Assembly (NCBI GenBank): GCA_963682175.1
Contig: OY821791.1
Span: 30,316,326 to 30,380,325 of the forward strand
Source of the DNA: Triglochin maritima
Taxonomy: Eukaryota; Streptophyta; Magnoliopsida; Alismatales; Juncaginaceae
Length of the DNA: 64,000 nt
Reading direction: 5' to 3'
A program made the translations under genes and the position numbers. This document shows positions 1 to 10,760 of this stretch, in pieces (positions within the stretch are counted from its first letter, which is position 1; every line of letters begins with the position of its first letter). Below the pieces are notes generated by a model, which did not search any database, was not told the origin of the DNA, and saw only the letters and a list, made by a program, of their open reading frames with translations.

Positions 1-1
1 T

Positions 2-3000
2 GGTTGTGGCCAGATGGGTCACTTTATCAGGAGCTGTCCGAGCCGAGGAGCTGGACCGAGCAGACCACCGGGCTTACCCGCACCAGGCAGAGGAGGAGGC
101 GGAGGTAGACCACCTTTCAGACCTCAGCAGGGGCAGCGCACTGGCAGAGTTTTCACCATCCAGGCAGAGGAGGCTCGGGATGGAGGCGCTGTCGTGGAAG
201 GTACACTTCTTGTCGCAGGTTCAGTAGCTAGGGTGTTATTTGATTGTGGCGCGACACACTCGTTCATCTCAGAGCGATTTGCGGGAGTGTTGGGCTGTAC
301 CCTTGCGATGTTGACTGCCACTTTGGAGGTCAGCACACCCCTGGGTCTGGTGGGCACTGTGGGGAGATTTGTCCCCGGCGCCACGGTTGTTTCGGGAGAT
401 CAGGAGTTTCCGGCAGACCTGGTCTTGCTACCGATGGAGGACTTTGATGTCATACTTGGGATGGATTGGCTGTCCCAATATGATGTTCGAGTCTTGTGCC
501 GTGAGAAGAAGATTTTGATCCCGAGGAATGGTTTGCCTGATATTTTGATTAGAGGGATCAGAAGCAGAGGGGGTCGCATTATTGTATCTGCTGTGAGAGC
601 TCAGAGACTGTTACAGCAGGGATGTGCAGCTTTTCTGGCGACACTTGTAGTTGCGGAGGCAGAGTCCCAGAGGCTAGAGGACATTGAGGTGGTGCAGGAG
701 TTCGCGGATGTTTTTCCAGCGGAGATTCCAGGTTTACCACCACACCGAGAGTTGGAGTTCGGCATTGAGTTGGTAGCTGGCACTACACCACAGTCGAAGG
801 CTCCATACCGGATGGCACCTGCTGAGTTGACAGAGTTGAAGAAGCAGTTGCAGGAGTTGATGGACTCTGGATTTATCAGACCGAGCGTCTCGCCTTGGGG
901 TGCACCAGTTTTGTTTGTGAAGAAGAAGGACGGATCCTTGAGGATGTGCATAGACTACAGGATGCTGAACCAGGTGACGGTGAAGAATAGGTATCCCTTA
1001 CCTAGGATTGAGGACCTCTTTGACCAGCTGCAGTCAGCGAAGGTTTTCTCGAAGATTGACCTGCGTTCAGGATATCACCAGTTGAGGATCCGAGATGAGG
1101 ACATCCAGAAGACAGCCTTCAGGACGAGATATGGACACTATGAGTTCTTGGTGATGCCATTTGGATTGACGAATGCTCCGGCAACATTCATGGATCTGAT
1201 GCACCGGACGTTCAGGCAGTATATTGATATATTTGTGATTGTCTTCGTGGATGACATTCTGATCTATTCATCAGATATGGAGCAGCACAGAGAGCATTTG
1301 AGGATTGTACTCAGCATCTTGAGGGCTCAGCAGTTATATGCTAAGTTCTCAAAATGCGAGTTTTGGTTGGACAGAGTGGCATTCCTCGGACACATTGTAT
1401 CGGCCGAGGGGATATCGGTGGATCCGGCGAAGGTAGAGGCAGTGACACAGTGGAGGACCCCTACGAGCGTGACAGAGATTAGGAGCTTTGTTGGACTGGC
1501 GGGTTATTACCGTCGCTTCATCAAAGACTTCTCGAGATTGGCAGCACCACTGACGGCTCTGACGCAGAAGGGAGTCACTTTTGTTTGGTCGCAGAAGTGT
1601 GAGGACAGCTTTCAGGAGCTGAAGAGACTGTTGACCACAGCACCAGTTTTATCATTGCCGAGTGGCACGGGTGGATTCGTGATTTATAGCGACGCTTCAG
1701 GTGTTGGCTTAGGATGTGTACTTATGCAGCACGGGAGGGTGATCGCATACGCATCCAGACAGCTGAAGGTCCATGAGAGGAATTACCCGACACATGATTT
1801 GGAGTTAGCAGCAGTGGTTCACGCACTGAAGACCTGGAGACACTATCTTTATGGCGAGCAGTTCGAGGTGTTTACAGATCATCAGAGTCTGAAGTACCTG
1901 TTCTCGCAGAAGGAGCTGAATATGAGGCAGCGCAGATGGCTTGAGTTCATTAAGGACTACGACTTCACTATCTCATACCATCCGGGGAAGGCGAACACAG
2001 TTGCAGACGCTTTGAGCCGGAAGGTGGAGGTATCAGTAGCAGGCCTATGCATTCAGGAGTGGCGACTGCTGGAGTCTTTAGCAGAGTGGAGGCCATTTGC
2101 AGATAGCTCAGAGGGTGCAGTGATTGCCGGATTGAGAGTAGAGCCTCAGACAGTATCAGCAGTGATTCGTGCTCAGACTACAGATGAGGAGTTGAGCAGT
2201 CTGTTACAGTTAGCTGCCAGGGATGGGTCAGACTTCAGAGTTGGAGTGGATGGAGGTCTGAGATTCAGAGATCGTATCTGGGTGCCGAAGACAGAGGACC
2301 TGAGACATGATATCATGGAGGAGGCACACAGATCGAGATATTCCATTCATCCAGGGAGCACCAAGATGTACAAAGACCTGCAGCGGAACTTCTGGTGGCG
2401 AGGTATGAAGAAGGACGTTGCAGACTTCGTGTCGAGGTGTTTGGTCTGTCAGCAGGTGAAGATCGAGCACCAGAGACCAGCAGGGCAGATGCAGAGGATT
2501 GAGTTGCCCGAGTGGAAGTGGGAGCACGTGACGATGGATTTTGTTACGGGGCTACCGAAGACACGGAGATTCCACGATGCGATTTGGGTTATAGTCGATC
2601 GACTGACCAAGTCGGCGCATTTCTTAGCTATTAAGACCACTCTTGCTCTGGAGGGTCTAGCTAAGTTATATATTGAGGAGATTGTCAGACTTCATGGCGT
2701 ACCAGTCAGTATCATTTCAGACAGAGATCTCAGATTCACTTCGAGATTTTGGGAGAGTCTACACAGAGCACTGGGGACACGTCTGAAGTTTAGCACAGCT
2801 TTCCACCCACAGACAGATGGCCAGTCAGAGCGGACGATACAGACATTGGAGGACATGCTGAGAGCGTGTACACTTGACTGGGCCGGGCATTGGGATGAGC
2901 ATTTGCCGTTGATCGAGTTCGCCTACAACAACAGCTACCACTCGAGTATTGGAATGGCACCCTATGAGGCATTATACGGGAGACCGTGTAGATCGCCGGT

Positions 3001-3496
3001 ATGCTGGAGTGATGTGGGCGAGAGACAGCTAGTTGGACCTGACATTATCCAGTTGTATTCAGAGAAGGTCGACGTGATTCGGAGACGACTAGCTACGGCG
3101 CAGAGCAGGCAGAAGAGTTATGCTGATACACGGAGGCGCGAGCTGACTTTTGATGTAGGAGATCATGTCTTCCTGAAGATCTCGCCTTCCAGAGGGGTGA
3201 TGAGATTCGGGAAGAAGGGGAAGCTGAGTCCGAGGTATGTCGGACCTTTTGAGATATTGGATCGGGTCGGTGAGGTGGCATATAGGATTGCACTACCACC
3301 ACAGTTCGCAGGACTTCACAACGTCTTCCATGTTTCTATGTTGAGGAAGTACGTGGCCGATCCAGCTCATGTGATAGAGATATCAGTACCGGAGATCCAG
3401 CAGGATTTGTCATTAGATGAGAGACCAGTTGAGATTGTGGATCAGATGGTACATCAGCTCAGGAGGAGAGCGATTCCTATGGTGAAGGTCAGATGA
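2..3496 (+). CDS. pol: Gypsy Gag-Pol polyprotein: zinc knuckle end, protease, RT, RNase H, integrase
   Basis: Replication polyprotein, open at the left window edge, so the true start is outside; residue numbers here count from the ATG at 14. Order: end of a CCHC knuckle ([13 protein letters not shown], just at the edge), retropepsin with FDCGATHSF (Asp at nt 242), RT with [11 protein letters not shown] and the FVDD catalytic box (nt 1244-1255), RNase H beginning VIYSDASG (about nt 1678), integrase HHCC finger (about nt 2326-2460), then the catalytic Asp842, Asp903 and Glu939. The last two are separated by exactly 35 residues, the D,D-35-E spacing of retroviral integrases. The frame stays open through all enzymatic domains, which suggests a fairly young copy. 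It stops at TGA 3494-3496, where the related G2 copy has a Trp codon, so the C-terminal tail is lost. The enzymes look intact by eye; activity is not shown. Confidence 0.93.
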   Translation, partial: GCGQMGHFIRSCPSRGAGPSRPPGLPAPGRGGGGGRPPFRPQQGQRTGRVFTIQAEEARDGGAVVEGTLLVAGSVARVLFDCGATHSFISERFAGVLGCTLAMLTATLEVSTPLGLVGTVGRFVPGATVVSGDQEFPADLVLLPMEDFDVILGMDWLSQYDVRVLCREKKILIPRNGLPDILIRGIRSRGGRIIVSAVRAQRLLQQGCAAFLATLVVAEAESQRLEDIEVVQEFADVFPAEIPGLPPHRELEFGIELVAGTTPQSKAPYRMAPAELTELKKQLQELMDSGFIRPSVSPWGAPVLFVKKKDGSLRMCIDYRMLNQVTVKNRYPLPRIEDLFDQLQSAKVFSKIDLRSGYHQLRIRDEDIQKTAFRTRYGHYEFLVMPFGLTNAPATFMDLMHRTFRQYIDIFVIVFVDDILIYSSDMEQHREHLRIVLSILRAQQLYAKFSKCEFWLDRVAFLGHIVSAEGISVDPAKVEAVTQWRTPTSVTEIRSFVGLAGYYRRFIKDFSRLAAPLTALTQKGVTFVWSQKCEDSFQELKRLLTTAPVLSLPSGTGGFVIYSDASGVGLGCVLMQHGRVIAYASRQLKVHERNYPTHDLELAAVVHALKTWRHYLYGEQFEVFTDHQSLKYLFSQKELNMRQRRWLEFIKDYDFTISYHPGKANTVADALSRKVEVSVAGLCIQEWRLLESLAEWRPFADSSEGAVIAGLRVEPQTVSAVIRAQTTDEELSSLLQLAARDGSDFRVGVDGGLRFRDRIWVPKTEDLRHDIMEEAHRSRYSIHPGSTKMYKDLQRNFWWRGMKKDVADFVSRCLVCQQVKIEHQRPAGQMQRIELPEWKWEHVTMDFVTGLPKTRRFHDAIWVIVDRLTKSAHFLAIKTTLALEGLAKLYIEEIVRLHGVPVSIISDRDLRFTSRFWESLHRALGTRLKFSTAFHPQTDGQSERTIQTLEDMLRACTLDWAGHWDEHLPLIEFAYNNSYHSSIGMAPYEALYGRPCRSPVCWSDVGERQLVGPDIIQLYSEKVDVIRRRLATAQSRQKSYADTRRRELTFDVGDHVFLKISPSRGVMRFGKKGKLSPRYVGPFEILDRVGEVAYRIALPPQFAGLHNVFHVSMLRKYVADPAHVIEISVPEIQQDLSLDERPVEIVDQMVHQLRRRAIPMVKVR

Positions 3497-3574
3497 CAGC
3501 ATCACACTGACAGAGAGGCTACCTGGGAGATTGAGGAAGATGTCAGGAGGCAGTATCCAGAGTTATTCCGGTAA
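3497..3574 (+). pseudogene. Chromodomain-like Pol tail cut off by a premature stop
   Basis: The reading frame continues past the TGA at 3494-3496 for 25 more codons, with ATWEIEEDVRRQYPELF, to a natural-looking TAA at 3572-3574. G2 has the same tail uninterrupted at about 10260-10340. In Tekay-type chromoviruses this tail belongs to a divergent chromodomain thought to steer integration. In this copy it would be missing unless the stop is read through. A recent single-base change is the simplest explanation. Confidence 0.8.
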
Positions 3575-3610
3575 GTCAGTTGTTTCGAATTTCGCGGACG
3601 AAATTCTTTT

Positions 3611-3623
3611 AAGGAGGGTAGAT
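3611..3623 (+). promoter_or_regulatory. Polypurine tract of G1
   Basis: AAGGAGGGTAGAT lies directly before the LTR first bases TGTAATAACC. The purine-rich run next to TG is the plus-strand primer site of LTR retrotransposons. Confidence 0.85.
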
Positions 3624-3795
3624 TGTAATAACCTAAACTAAACATCATAATTAACTAAACCTAAACCTAATTAACCTTAATTAATTATGCATGGAGAGCA
3701 GGAGGTGTTGGAAGGAGAGGGAGAGGGAGTTGGTTGGCTTAGGTTGGTTAAGGTTTAGGTGAATGATGATTGGATTTAAGAGAGGTGAGTTTGCC

Positions 3796-3804
3796 TATTT
3801 AAAG
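3796..3804 (+). promoter_or_regulatory. TATA-like box of the G1 LTR
   Basis: TATTTAAAG lies about 170 bp inside the LTR. The G2 LTRs carry a comparable TATTTAAG on the opposite strand near 10058. This would be the U3 promoter; the start site is not visible. Confidence 0.45.
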
Positions 3805-4102
3805 GGCACTTGAGATCAAGTTGACGTTTTGCTTCATTGTTGGATTATCCAGAGAGTGAGAGAGAGGCTTTCGGAGAAGAAGAAGAAGGAGAGAAGAAGT
3901 AAAGAAGAAGAAGAAAGGAAGAAAAGGAGAAGAAGGTGAAGTGTTGAGTTGAAGTAGCCAAAGCTTGGGAGGCTTCTCCAACCGTCAAAAAGGTATGCCA
4001 AATCTTCATTATAACTCACTTGTGCCTTGTGAGTGTTGGGGATCGACGTTGGTGTCGAATTCCCCGTCGGAATTCAACCAATTCAGAGGTTGAAGACGAC
4101 GA

Positions 4103-4741
4103 TCGGTCGACCGGTGCCTGTGGGCAGTCGACCGATCCTATTATTATATTGTTGTTTACCCGCGAACGGTCGAACGATGTCGTTAGACGGTCGACCGTTA
4201 TGCCAGATTGTGCGGGAAAAAGGGGATTATACTGTTATCGGTCGAACGGGACCACTTAGCCGGTCGACCGAATAACGATGAGAATGGGTCGGTTGGGGAT
4301 TTTGACTTATTAAACGGTCGAACGTCCTTACCTTGTTCGACCGATCCATTCGATGCTAAGTCGGTTGGGAGCTTTGACCATCAAAACGGTCGACCGCTCT
4401 TTAACTCTCGGTCGACCGACTAAGCATTTAATTAAGCGGTAGAGTGCTTGTGTTGTTTCGGTCGAACTGTATTTCAGTTCCGGTCGACCGAACGAGACTT
4501 GGGCAAAATATTGAAATCCCTGTTATCGGTCGAACGGCCCCTTGGTTCGACCGATCGGATATATATATTATATAAAAATGGTATAGCGTAGACCTTCCAA
4601 ACGGTCGACCGCTAGATGACTTTTGTTCGACCGATTGGTCGGTAATTCGGTTGGCGTGGTTCGACCGGTAGATTTGTTTGTACAGTACTGTGTACTGTGT
4701 GGGGGACCGGTCGACCGGTGTGCTTGTAGCGGTCGACCGAT
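4103..4741. repeat. Cluster of GGTCGACCG-type dyads in the G1 LTR
   Basis: About 19 matches to GGTCGACCG or its half-changed forms (GGTCGAAC, GTTCGACC) lie in about 640 bp. Many come in pairs, one imperfect site and one perfect palindrome, 10-25 bp apart with unrelated sequence between. The core GTCGAC is dyad symmetric and each full site carries two or three CpG. The spacing is not a fixed tandem period, so this is a motif cluster rather than a satellite. Confidence 0.85.
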
Positions 4742-5275
4742 CTGCCACAGGTTGGTGGATTTATCCACACGCGATCCGTCGATGTCAGGTCGACTACCGG
4801 CTCCGAGGCGACGGTTGATTACCGGCTTTGAGAGCTACGGATTTCACCTTCGACGAAGGCGTATTATTGTTGTACCTTTTTCCTCTCTTACCGAGCGGGG
4901 TGTGAGGGATGTGTACCGTAAACCTTGGGCAGTTTGCGAGGGTTTAGCGGTAGGCCGAGGATGTTCCGGCAGGGTGCGCGCTAGGCGACTCTTGGGGGAG
5001 CAGTAGCTGTCGTCTGACCCGAGTTGTGTATTCGGCGGGCTGACTCGCTCCTTGGGTGCGGCGTGTACCAGGGGTTCCTTCCTGCACTTTTTGGGGAGCA
5101 GTGGTGTCGACTGACCCTTGTGAGGCAGCGGTGGACTGACTTGACCCTAGTGGCAGGAGTGGTTCAGTGCCGCGGAGGCGGTGAGGGCATTATTGTGGGC
5201 CCGAGGCGGATGATCATGTGCATAGCATTGCATTGTATTTAATTCCTTTTTATATTTTAGGAGGTTTGGTATACG

Positions 5276-5293
5276 GGGTTCCTTCAGGGAACT
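5276..5293 (+). promoter_or_regulatory. Conserved LTR stem-loop (G1 copy)
   Basis: GGGTTCC, a short loop, then GGGAACTC can pair into a 7-bp stem. The same position in other gypsy LTRs of the window has the longer pair GGGTTTCC / GGAAACTC, so both arms change together. It follows the box TTTGGTATACGG. It may belong to the RNA 3' end or packaging region; that role is inference. Confidence 0.55.
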
Positions 5294-5582
5294 CAGGCAT
5301 GTTTGTTGTTTGCATTTCAGGTAGCGAGCAGGGTTAGAGTTTGAGGTGGTGACCGAGGACGGTGCCCCCGAGATCAGATCCTGTAGTTGTCAGTCTCTTT
5401 CTTTTGAGGTGATTACATATTGTATAGCTTTTGTCGTAATCACAGTCAGTCTGTATATTTGACTTCCACGTGGATCATATTTATATTATATATGTTGGTT
5501 TGTTTCCCGTGACGTGCCCAGTGTTGACCGTTGACGGTCTTTATTATTGTTTAAATTTTCCGCTGTTTTCGGGTACGTTACA

Positions 5583-5943
5583 CTTATACCTTGCCCAATC
5601 ATCAAGCATATATCTGAGATCTTGTAGTTTCTTACTCAATCCAATGCAACAGTTTGCATGCATGGTGAAACCTCATTTTGAGTCCAATCTCTTTGAGACG
5701 AGGACTTCCCTTAATTCGGTTAAAAGCATCTTGGTCGTGCATGTTTGGATACTTTAGTCTCGACAAGTACCACAACTTGTATAATTCGATAGTTTGGTTG
5801 TTGGATTTGGCGTATAGAAACCCACTATTGGGCTGGTTATTGAGACTGGAGGTGTCACCCACAAATTGATCTCATGCAATCTGGAAATCTATGTTGGGAT
5901 CGAGTTGTCGTAATGGATCACGGAACCACATTACGTCAGTGTC
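5583..5943 (-). CDS. Glycosyltransferase exon 3 (truncated)
   Basis: Begins after an acceptor TTAG (plus-strand CTAA at 5944-5947) and encodes DTDVMWFRDPLRQLDPNIDF, then QIACDQF, PNSGFLYAKSNN and MHDQDAFNRIK, all recognisable blocks of this family, including the DXD-type motif. After IGLKMRF, near 5667, a short stretch is absent and the frame changes. In another frame the match resumes with TMHANCCIGLSKKLQDLR up to the G1 LTR edge. The missing part corresponds to the usual segment before the conserved MHANC block. Confidence 0.75.
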
Positions 5944-6852
5944 CTAATAGAAATACAAAGAAACAATTAGTTTACCCTGCCTTACCTTACTTACCTTCCT
6001 TCGAAGATATTGAGAGGTCTTGGCAATACCAAATCAGAATAAGAAAACAATAACAATTGCAGTCGCTTAATTGTGAGACATCTTAATTTACAGTATTTTT
6101 ATCCAAAAGGCTAAACGATGATAAGGTCCGGTTTAGGTGATGAAAGTTTCGAATTTTTTTATTTCGAAAATCCATTTTTCAAGTTAATAATAAATCCAAA
6201 CTTATTACTTCGAAAAAGAGGTTTTCTTATGCATGGGGTTATTTTAAAAAATGTTTTTTCCGGTAAAAAAGCAAATGTTATGAGAAATGTGTGAGGTGGT
6301 AGATATCAAAAGTTTTTAGATTTTTTTTGCATGAAAAAGACAAATTTATATGGATTATTTGGTGACTCAAACACAAAATTGTAGGCTTTAAAAAATTGAT
6401 TATAAAAAAACACCAGTTTTTTAAAAGCCTTATTATTGTGGGCTATAAAAACACACTCTAACGTGTTTGGATGACCCAAACTACCATGATTTTTTTAGGG
6501 AAACTATATTATAAGAAAAATACAATTTACAGTCATGCGGAGATTATGTATGGATCAATTTGAAAAATACATTATAAATCTTTATTTTTAATGAAAATGA
6601 GTTTTTATAAAACATCATTCTTTGTTTTTATAAAACTTTTTATTTATAAATAATACATTTTTTAGCAAAAAACCATTATTGCATATGATATTGTATTTTC
6701 GATATACATTTTTGGATTGGATGACCGATGACCTCTTAAAAAATCCATTTTTAAAAATCAAAGAATAATTAAAACCTTTAATTACCCAAACAACGCGTAA
6801 ACCTTGGACTCCATTAGTAATTAACTAGAAGATATGAAAATACATGAAATAC
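5944..6852 (-). other. Intron 2 of the glycosyltransferase gene
   Basis: About 0.9 kb of AT-rich sequence between donor GTATTTC (at 6852) and acceptor TTAG (at 5944). I see no gene or clear repeat in it. Confidence 0.6.
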
Positions 6853-7218
6853 CGTAAATATGAAGTCGTAGCCTTTCTCGAGAACTAGCCTCAATAAATC
6901 GATTTTCCTCCACACCATTTTCAAATACTTTGCGGTCATGAAGGTGCTCTCCCCTGAGAAGTCCACACCTTCAGTTGCAAGAGCAAAACAATGTGAATGA
7001 AAAGAACGACATCGAGCGTACGCCTTTTGGTCGAACGCAACGATCACTAAGTGATTGATGAGCCTTGCCGTGTTCTCTCCTACAGACAAGCTCTCTAGAA
7101 ATAGATCGAGTGTTGATCCCGGCCGAGCCCAAGCAGCGTTCGTCGAGGTCAAAATCACTGTCTTGTCCACCATTGCTGCTCCCTTCAGAACTTTCTCTAA
7201 TCTCAAATCTTCACTTCC
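6853..7218 (-). CDS. Glycosyltransferase exon 2
   Basis: Follows acceptor CTTTAG and encodes RLEKVLKGAAMVDKTVILTS, then LDLFLESL, LINHLVIVAFDQKAYARC, CFALATEGVDFSGES and LLRLVLEKGYDFIFT. These are consecutive blocks of the Nucleotid_trans domain, uninterrupted over 122 codons. It ends at a GT donor and the codon phase matches exon 3. Confidence 0.82.
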
Positions 7219-8031
7219 CTAAAGTATATTCAAGTAATTAAGTTCTCCACACTTTTTTAGAACAAAAAATACTGAAGCTTGTGGATCTAACATTTAAATA
7301 GTAATTGATTTCAACTTGGCCGCAGAAAGTCATTGCGTTGACATCTTTTTTGTTATGAAAGTTCAAAAACCCTACAACATGCTAAGCCAACAAACATAAA
7401 ACGCAAGTGGCTCTAGAACTGGATGATTTTAAACGTTAAATAATAAATTAAAATTTGCAAGATTTAAAATCACAAACTTGTAAAAGTACTACCTCAATAA
7501 AATTCTAGTCCATCGATCCAAGGTTGACGGAGTCAACAATCCAATTTCTAAATCTCGAAGCATGCATGGCCACACTAAAGTTGGCTATCTTGGTAGGAAA
7601 CCTCCAACTGATCAATTACATCACTAATACTGGCTAATATAAACAGGATTTAATGAAATAATCAAACATCACCAACAATTGATTTCACTCGGTCCCTTGA
7701 TAACCCCAAACATTTAAACTGTTATCTTTACCGAGAGATCAACCACTCTAACACACAAAAAATATAAATTCCGAAAAGGAGAAATGGGACATACAAAAAT
7801 TCTGGAAGGAAATGTTATATCCTTAGATACTTATATAGTAATATGTTAAAATACTATATGCAAATTATTACTCCCAAGAAATGAATCGGTAATATAATGT
7901 GGCGCTCGACATACTTTATTTGCAGGTGAATTATCGAATGGTGTTCAAATAAATCCATATCAAATTTGTCAAGTTTACCGCTCGTTTCACTATAATGGGT
8001 CCGATTTTATCCAAATAAAAAGTCTATTCCA
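7219..8031 (-). other. Intron 1, portion left of G2
   Basis: AT-rich sequence between the exon 2 acceptor and the left target duplication of G2. No coding similarity or repeat structure was noticed. The intron resumes at 16295 on the other side of G2. Confidence 0.5.
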
Positions 8032-8036
8032 AAAAT
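8032..8036. repeat. Left target-site duplication of G2 (AAAAT)
   Basis: AAAAT immediately before TGTAACATCC, repeated at 16290-16294 immediately after the other LTR end TTCTAACA. Confidence 0.9.
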
Positions 8037-10218
8037 TGTAACATCCCGAAACAGCGGAAATTTAAAAATTCATAAACAAAACACAGGAACTTGATAATCA
8101 AGATGGGACTGTTACTTCTCATAAACAAATAGCGGTGCACCAAAATTACATCAGAGTTTGTCAAAATAATACATGATTACAACAAAATGACAACAGACGA
8201 TAAAACGTAATCATGCCGACCTCAGTGGTCCGAGAAGAGGATCCGACTCCAAAATGCGCGTGCCCGCCGATCACCACCCCACTGGACCTACTGCGGTCCT
8301 GAAAATATAAACAACAATGCCTGAGTTTCCAGAAGGAAACCCCGTATGCCAACTTACCTACATGCATGTATTACATAATGAACCTATCATACTAGTATCA
8401 TGTCATGACATCGACAGAAAGAAAAACAGTTCCCCCGAAGGGTAAAACAGGACGTCAGTCCGACAATCAACAACGAGTCTCCCGAGGAGACCTACTGCAG
8501 GCACATGCAGCCTTACAACACGCGACATCGCACCCCCCACACGCAGCTACACGACACAAGGGTTCGGCAGTGAGCCTCTGTCACGCCTGCACGCCGATAG
8601 AATACAGATCTGCAAATCTCAGTGGTCGGAGCCACAAGAACCAACGGGGCCGTCGCCCGGAAGGTATAACAACAACATCTCGGTAGGTGCCCAGCCGAGG
8701 AAAACAACATAGCCGGAATAGCCTCGGCCCAACAATCATCATCGTCGGCACAACCTCGGCGGCATCACCGGCACAGCATCGGTGGTCCATCACAACGTCC
8801 GGCACAACATCGGACGGGAACAGACCGAAGTCTGCCAGGTCATCGGGCTCCTGGAGCCGCGAACACCAACCACGCCGCTATAAAAGCAGGGCAGCGACCT
8901 CCGTAGCCCGTGGGCCGGTAGTCACCTCACCCAACGCCAGTTGCGTGCCCGCACAACATCAACACTGGGATCCGCGATCCCTCAGGCCTGCTATACTACA
9001 AAGTGCCAACAAACATCACAAGAGTCACGGTCCATACATGGAGGTGACGCGTCCCGAGCACCCACACTCTTCCCAACGGCGGTCCCTGGGCAGGCACGCA
9101 TCACGCGCCCACCGTCACCTCCCGGCTCACGCACAAGGTGAGGACACGGATTTCCGTGGACAAAGTTGGCGTTCAAAAAGGGAACCAGGAATTCTGTCCT
9201 GGGCCCAAACGGTCGACCGGAAGAGGTGATTCGGTCGATCGGTTCCAGAAAGGAATCGGTCGACCGTACTCCTAAAACGGTCTACCGCTGCGCTCAAAAC
9301 AGAACCCCCAACGGTCGAACAAAGGTCTAAAACCGGTCGACCGAACGAGGTCAAAATCCGGAGTCTGGTCAACATTGAAATCCACACTATCGGTCGACCG
9401 ACTCAGGGGTCTCGGTCGACCGAAAACAGACAGGGTCAACCTATTATTCTAAGTCATATAATCGGTCGAATGCAAACCTCCAACGGTCGAACAACAAACG
9501 ATCGGTCGAACGTCACATGAAATCGGTCGAACAAATCATGCAAAACCAACAGGTACACTTAAGTTCCGGTCGAACAAAACAAGGACCGGTCGACCGACAA
9601 CAGGCAGAAAAATCCCAACTCACCAGCAATAATGCACTACCGGTCGACCGCCACAAGGCATCGTTCGACCGGTGAAGGTTAAAGTCGGGCAAACAGTGCT
9701 AAAACGGTCGACCGCCAGAAGGATCCGGTCGACCGTTGGTCGTCTTCAACCTCGCGCCAGCCGAGGTTTTACGAAGAAACGCGTCGCCGGAGAGGTCTCC
9801 GACCTCCCACGACTCGACCAACGCATCCCTCACATGAGGGTTAACAAACAAACCACACTAAGGAGCGGCATACCTCAAATGAAGACGACGAAACGCCGGA
9901 GCAACGCCCACGCCTCCGTCCTCCTCACGTGCGTCCTCCTCCCCGCGACGACCTCCTCACGCCGGAACCTCCGAGCCTTCTTCCTCCTCTGGTCGCCGGA
10001 CAGAAAATGGAGAGGGAGTGAGAGAGTGCAAGTAAGGGAAAGAGAGAGAGAGATATTCACTTAAATAACCCTACACCCCATCACCTCACCCTCACCCTAC
10101 ACCATCACCCTACACCCCAACCCATACTTCCCATCACATCCACCACTCCTTCCTCCATCCCTATGCAAACCCATCTTCTAACCCAAATTAACCCTAATCC
10201 GGGTTTTGGGTTCTAACA
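8037..10218 (-). repeat. 3' LTR of G2
   Basis: On the + strand it reads TGTAACATCC ... GGTTCTAACA. It contains the conserved stem-loop (8323-8342), a cluster of GGTCGACCG dyads (9210-9735), a GA-rich leader stretch near 10030 and a TATTTAAG promoter-like box near 10058. It has the same length as the other LTR. Confidence 0.95.
9210..9735. repeat. GGTCGACCG dyad cluster in the G2 3' LTR
   Basis: About 18-20 sites in about 525 bp, perfect palindromes mixed with GGTCGAAC half-changed forms, as in the G1 LTR. The sequence between sites is not shared with G1. The same cluster sits in the other LTR. Confidence 0.85.
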
Positions 10219-10231
10219 ATCCACCCAACTT
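10219..10231 (-). promoter_or_regulatory. Polypurine tract of G2
   Basis: On the - strand a purine-rich AAGTTGGGTGGAT abuts the 3' LTR start TGTTAGAACCC. Confidence 0.75.
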
Positions 10232-10259
10232 AAAAGGATTTCGTCCCGAAATCAAGCAA

Positions 10260-10757
10260 CTACTCACCGAAAAGCTCTGGATACTGCCTTCTGACATCCT
10301 CCTCGATCTCCCAAGTGGTCTCACGCTCACTGTGATGCTGCCACCTGACCTTCACCATCGGAATGGTCCTCCTCCTGAGCTGATGATCCATGCGATCGAC
10401 AATCTCAACTGGTCTCTCCTCGAGCGACAAGTCCTGCTGAATCTCTGGGACTGCTATCTCAATAACGTGCGACGGATCTGCCACATACTTCCTCAGCATC
10501 GACACATGGAAGACATTATCCAGACATGAAAACTGCGGCAGCAATGCAATCCTGTATGCAACCTCTCCAACTCGGTCGAGGATCTCAAACGGTCAGTCGA
10601 TCGACTATCACCCAATCGCGTCGTGGAACCTCTTAGTCTTCGGCAATCCTGTGACAAAATCCATCGTCACGTGCTCCCACTTCCACTCAGGAAGCTCAAT
10701 ACACTGCATCGGTCCTGCTGGCCTCTGATGCTCAATCTTCACCTGCTGGCAGACTAA
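10260..10757 (-). pseudogene. Integrase remnant and chromodomain tail of G2
   Basis: After the stop at 10758-10760 the frame continues with the integrase finger end (CLVCQQVK) and [17 protein letters not shown], then a one-base frameshift near 10612. At about 10590-10594 the sequence jumps to [15 protein letters not shown]. Compared with G1, about 640 bp is absent, including the second catalytic Asp, the Glu and the whole core after the first Asp. The C-terminal tail, with TTWEIEEDVRRQYPELF, remains open to the stop at 10260-10262. A short GACC shared at both ends of the missing piece suggests a microhomology deletion. Confidence 0.85.
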
Positions 10758-10760
10758 GCA

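Larger units (their letters stand above)
1..5582 (+). mobile_element. Ty3/gypsy chromovirus-like LTR retrotransposon G1, 3' part
   Basis: Seen: the window opens inside a gag zinc knuckle and runs through protease, reverse transcriptase, RNase H and integrase, then a chromodomain-like tail, a polypurine tract and one full LTR ending at 5582. The order protease-RT-RNaseH-integrase and the tail after integrase are those of Ty3/gypsy chromoviruses; the Tekay/Del lineage is my best guess. The 5' LTR and most of gag lie left of the window, so the target duplication (CTTAT would be expected from 5583-5587) cannot be checked. The insertion truncates the glycosyltransferase gene that begins at 5583. 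Pol is closely related to that of G2 but the LTRs are clearly different, so the two are separate subfamilies. Confidence 0.93.
3624..5582 (+). repeat. 3' LTR of G1 (1959 bp)
   Basis: Starts TGTAATAACC after the polypurine tract and ends GTACGTTACA, giving TG...CA ends with a short inverted repeat (TGTAA/TTACA). It contains a TATA-like box at 3796, a cluster of GGTCGACCG-type palindromes (4103-4741), a GC-rich middle, and near the 3' end the box GGTTTGGTATACGGGG followed by a stem-loop that recurs in the G2 LTRs, the solo LTR and the fragment at 62 kb. The sequence CTTAT accompanies the far side. Its right edge is also the point where the glycosyltransferase homology stops. Confidence 0.9.

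Noticed and set aside
4623..5006. Open frame of 127 residues in the G1 LTR
   Set aside because: It crosses the GGTCGACCG cluster and GC-rich LTR sequence with no similarity to a protein.
8405..9229. Open frames of 90-180 residues in the G2 LTR, repeated at 14640-15298
   Set aside because: They sit inside LTRs, differ in frame between the two copies and are rich in CpG motif clusters; there is no known domain.
9210..9735. GGTCGACCG cluster as a CRISPR or satellite array
   Set aside because: Spacing between sites is irregular and the intervening DNA is neither unique spacers of fixed size nor repeated.
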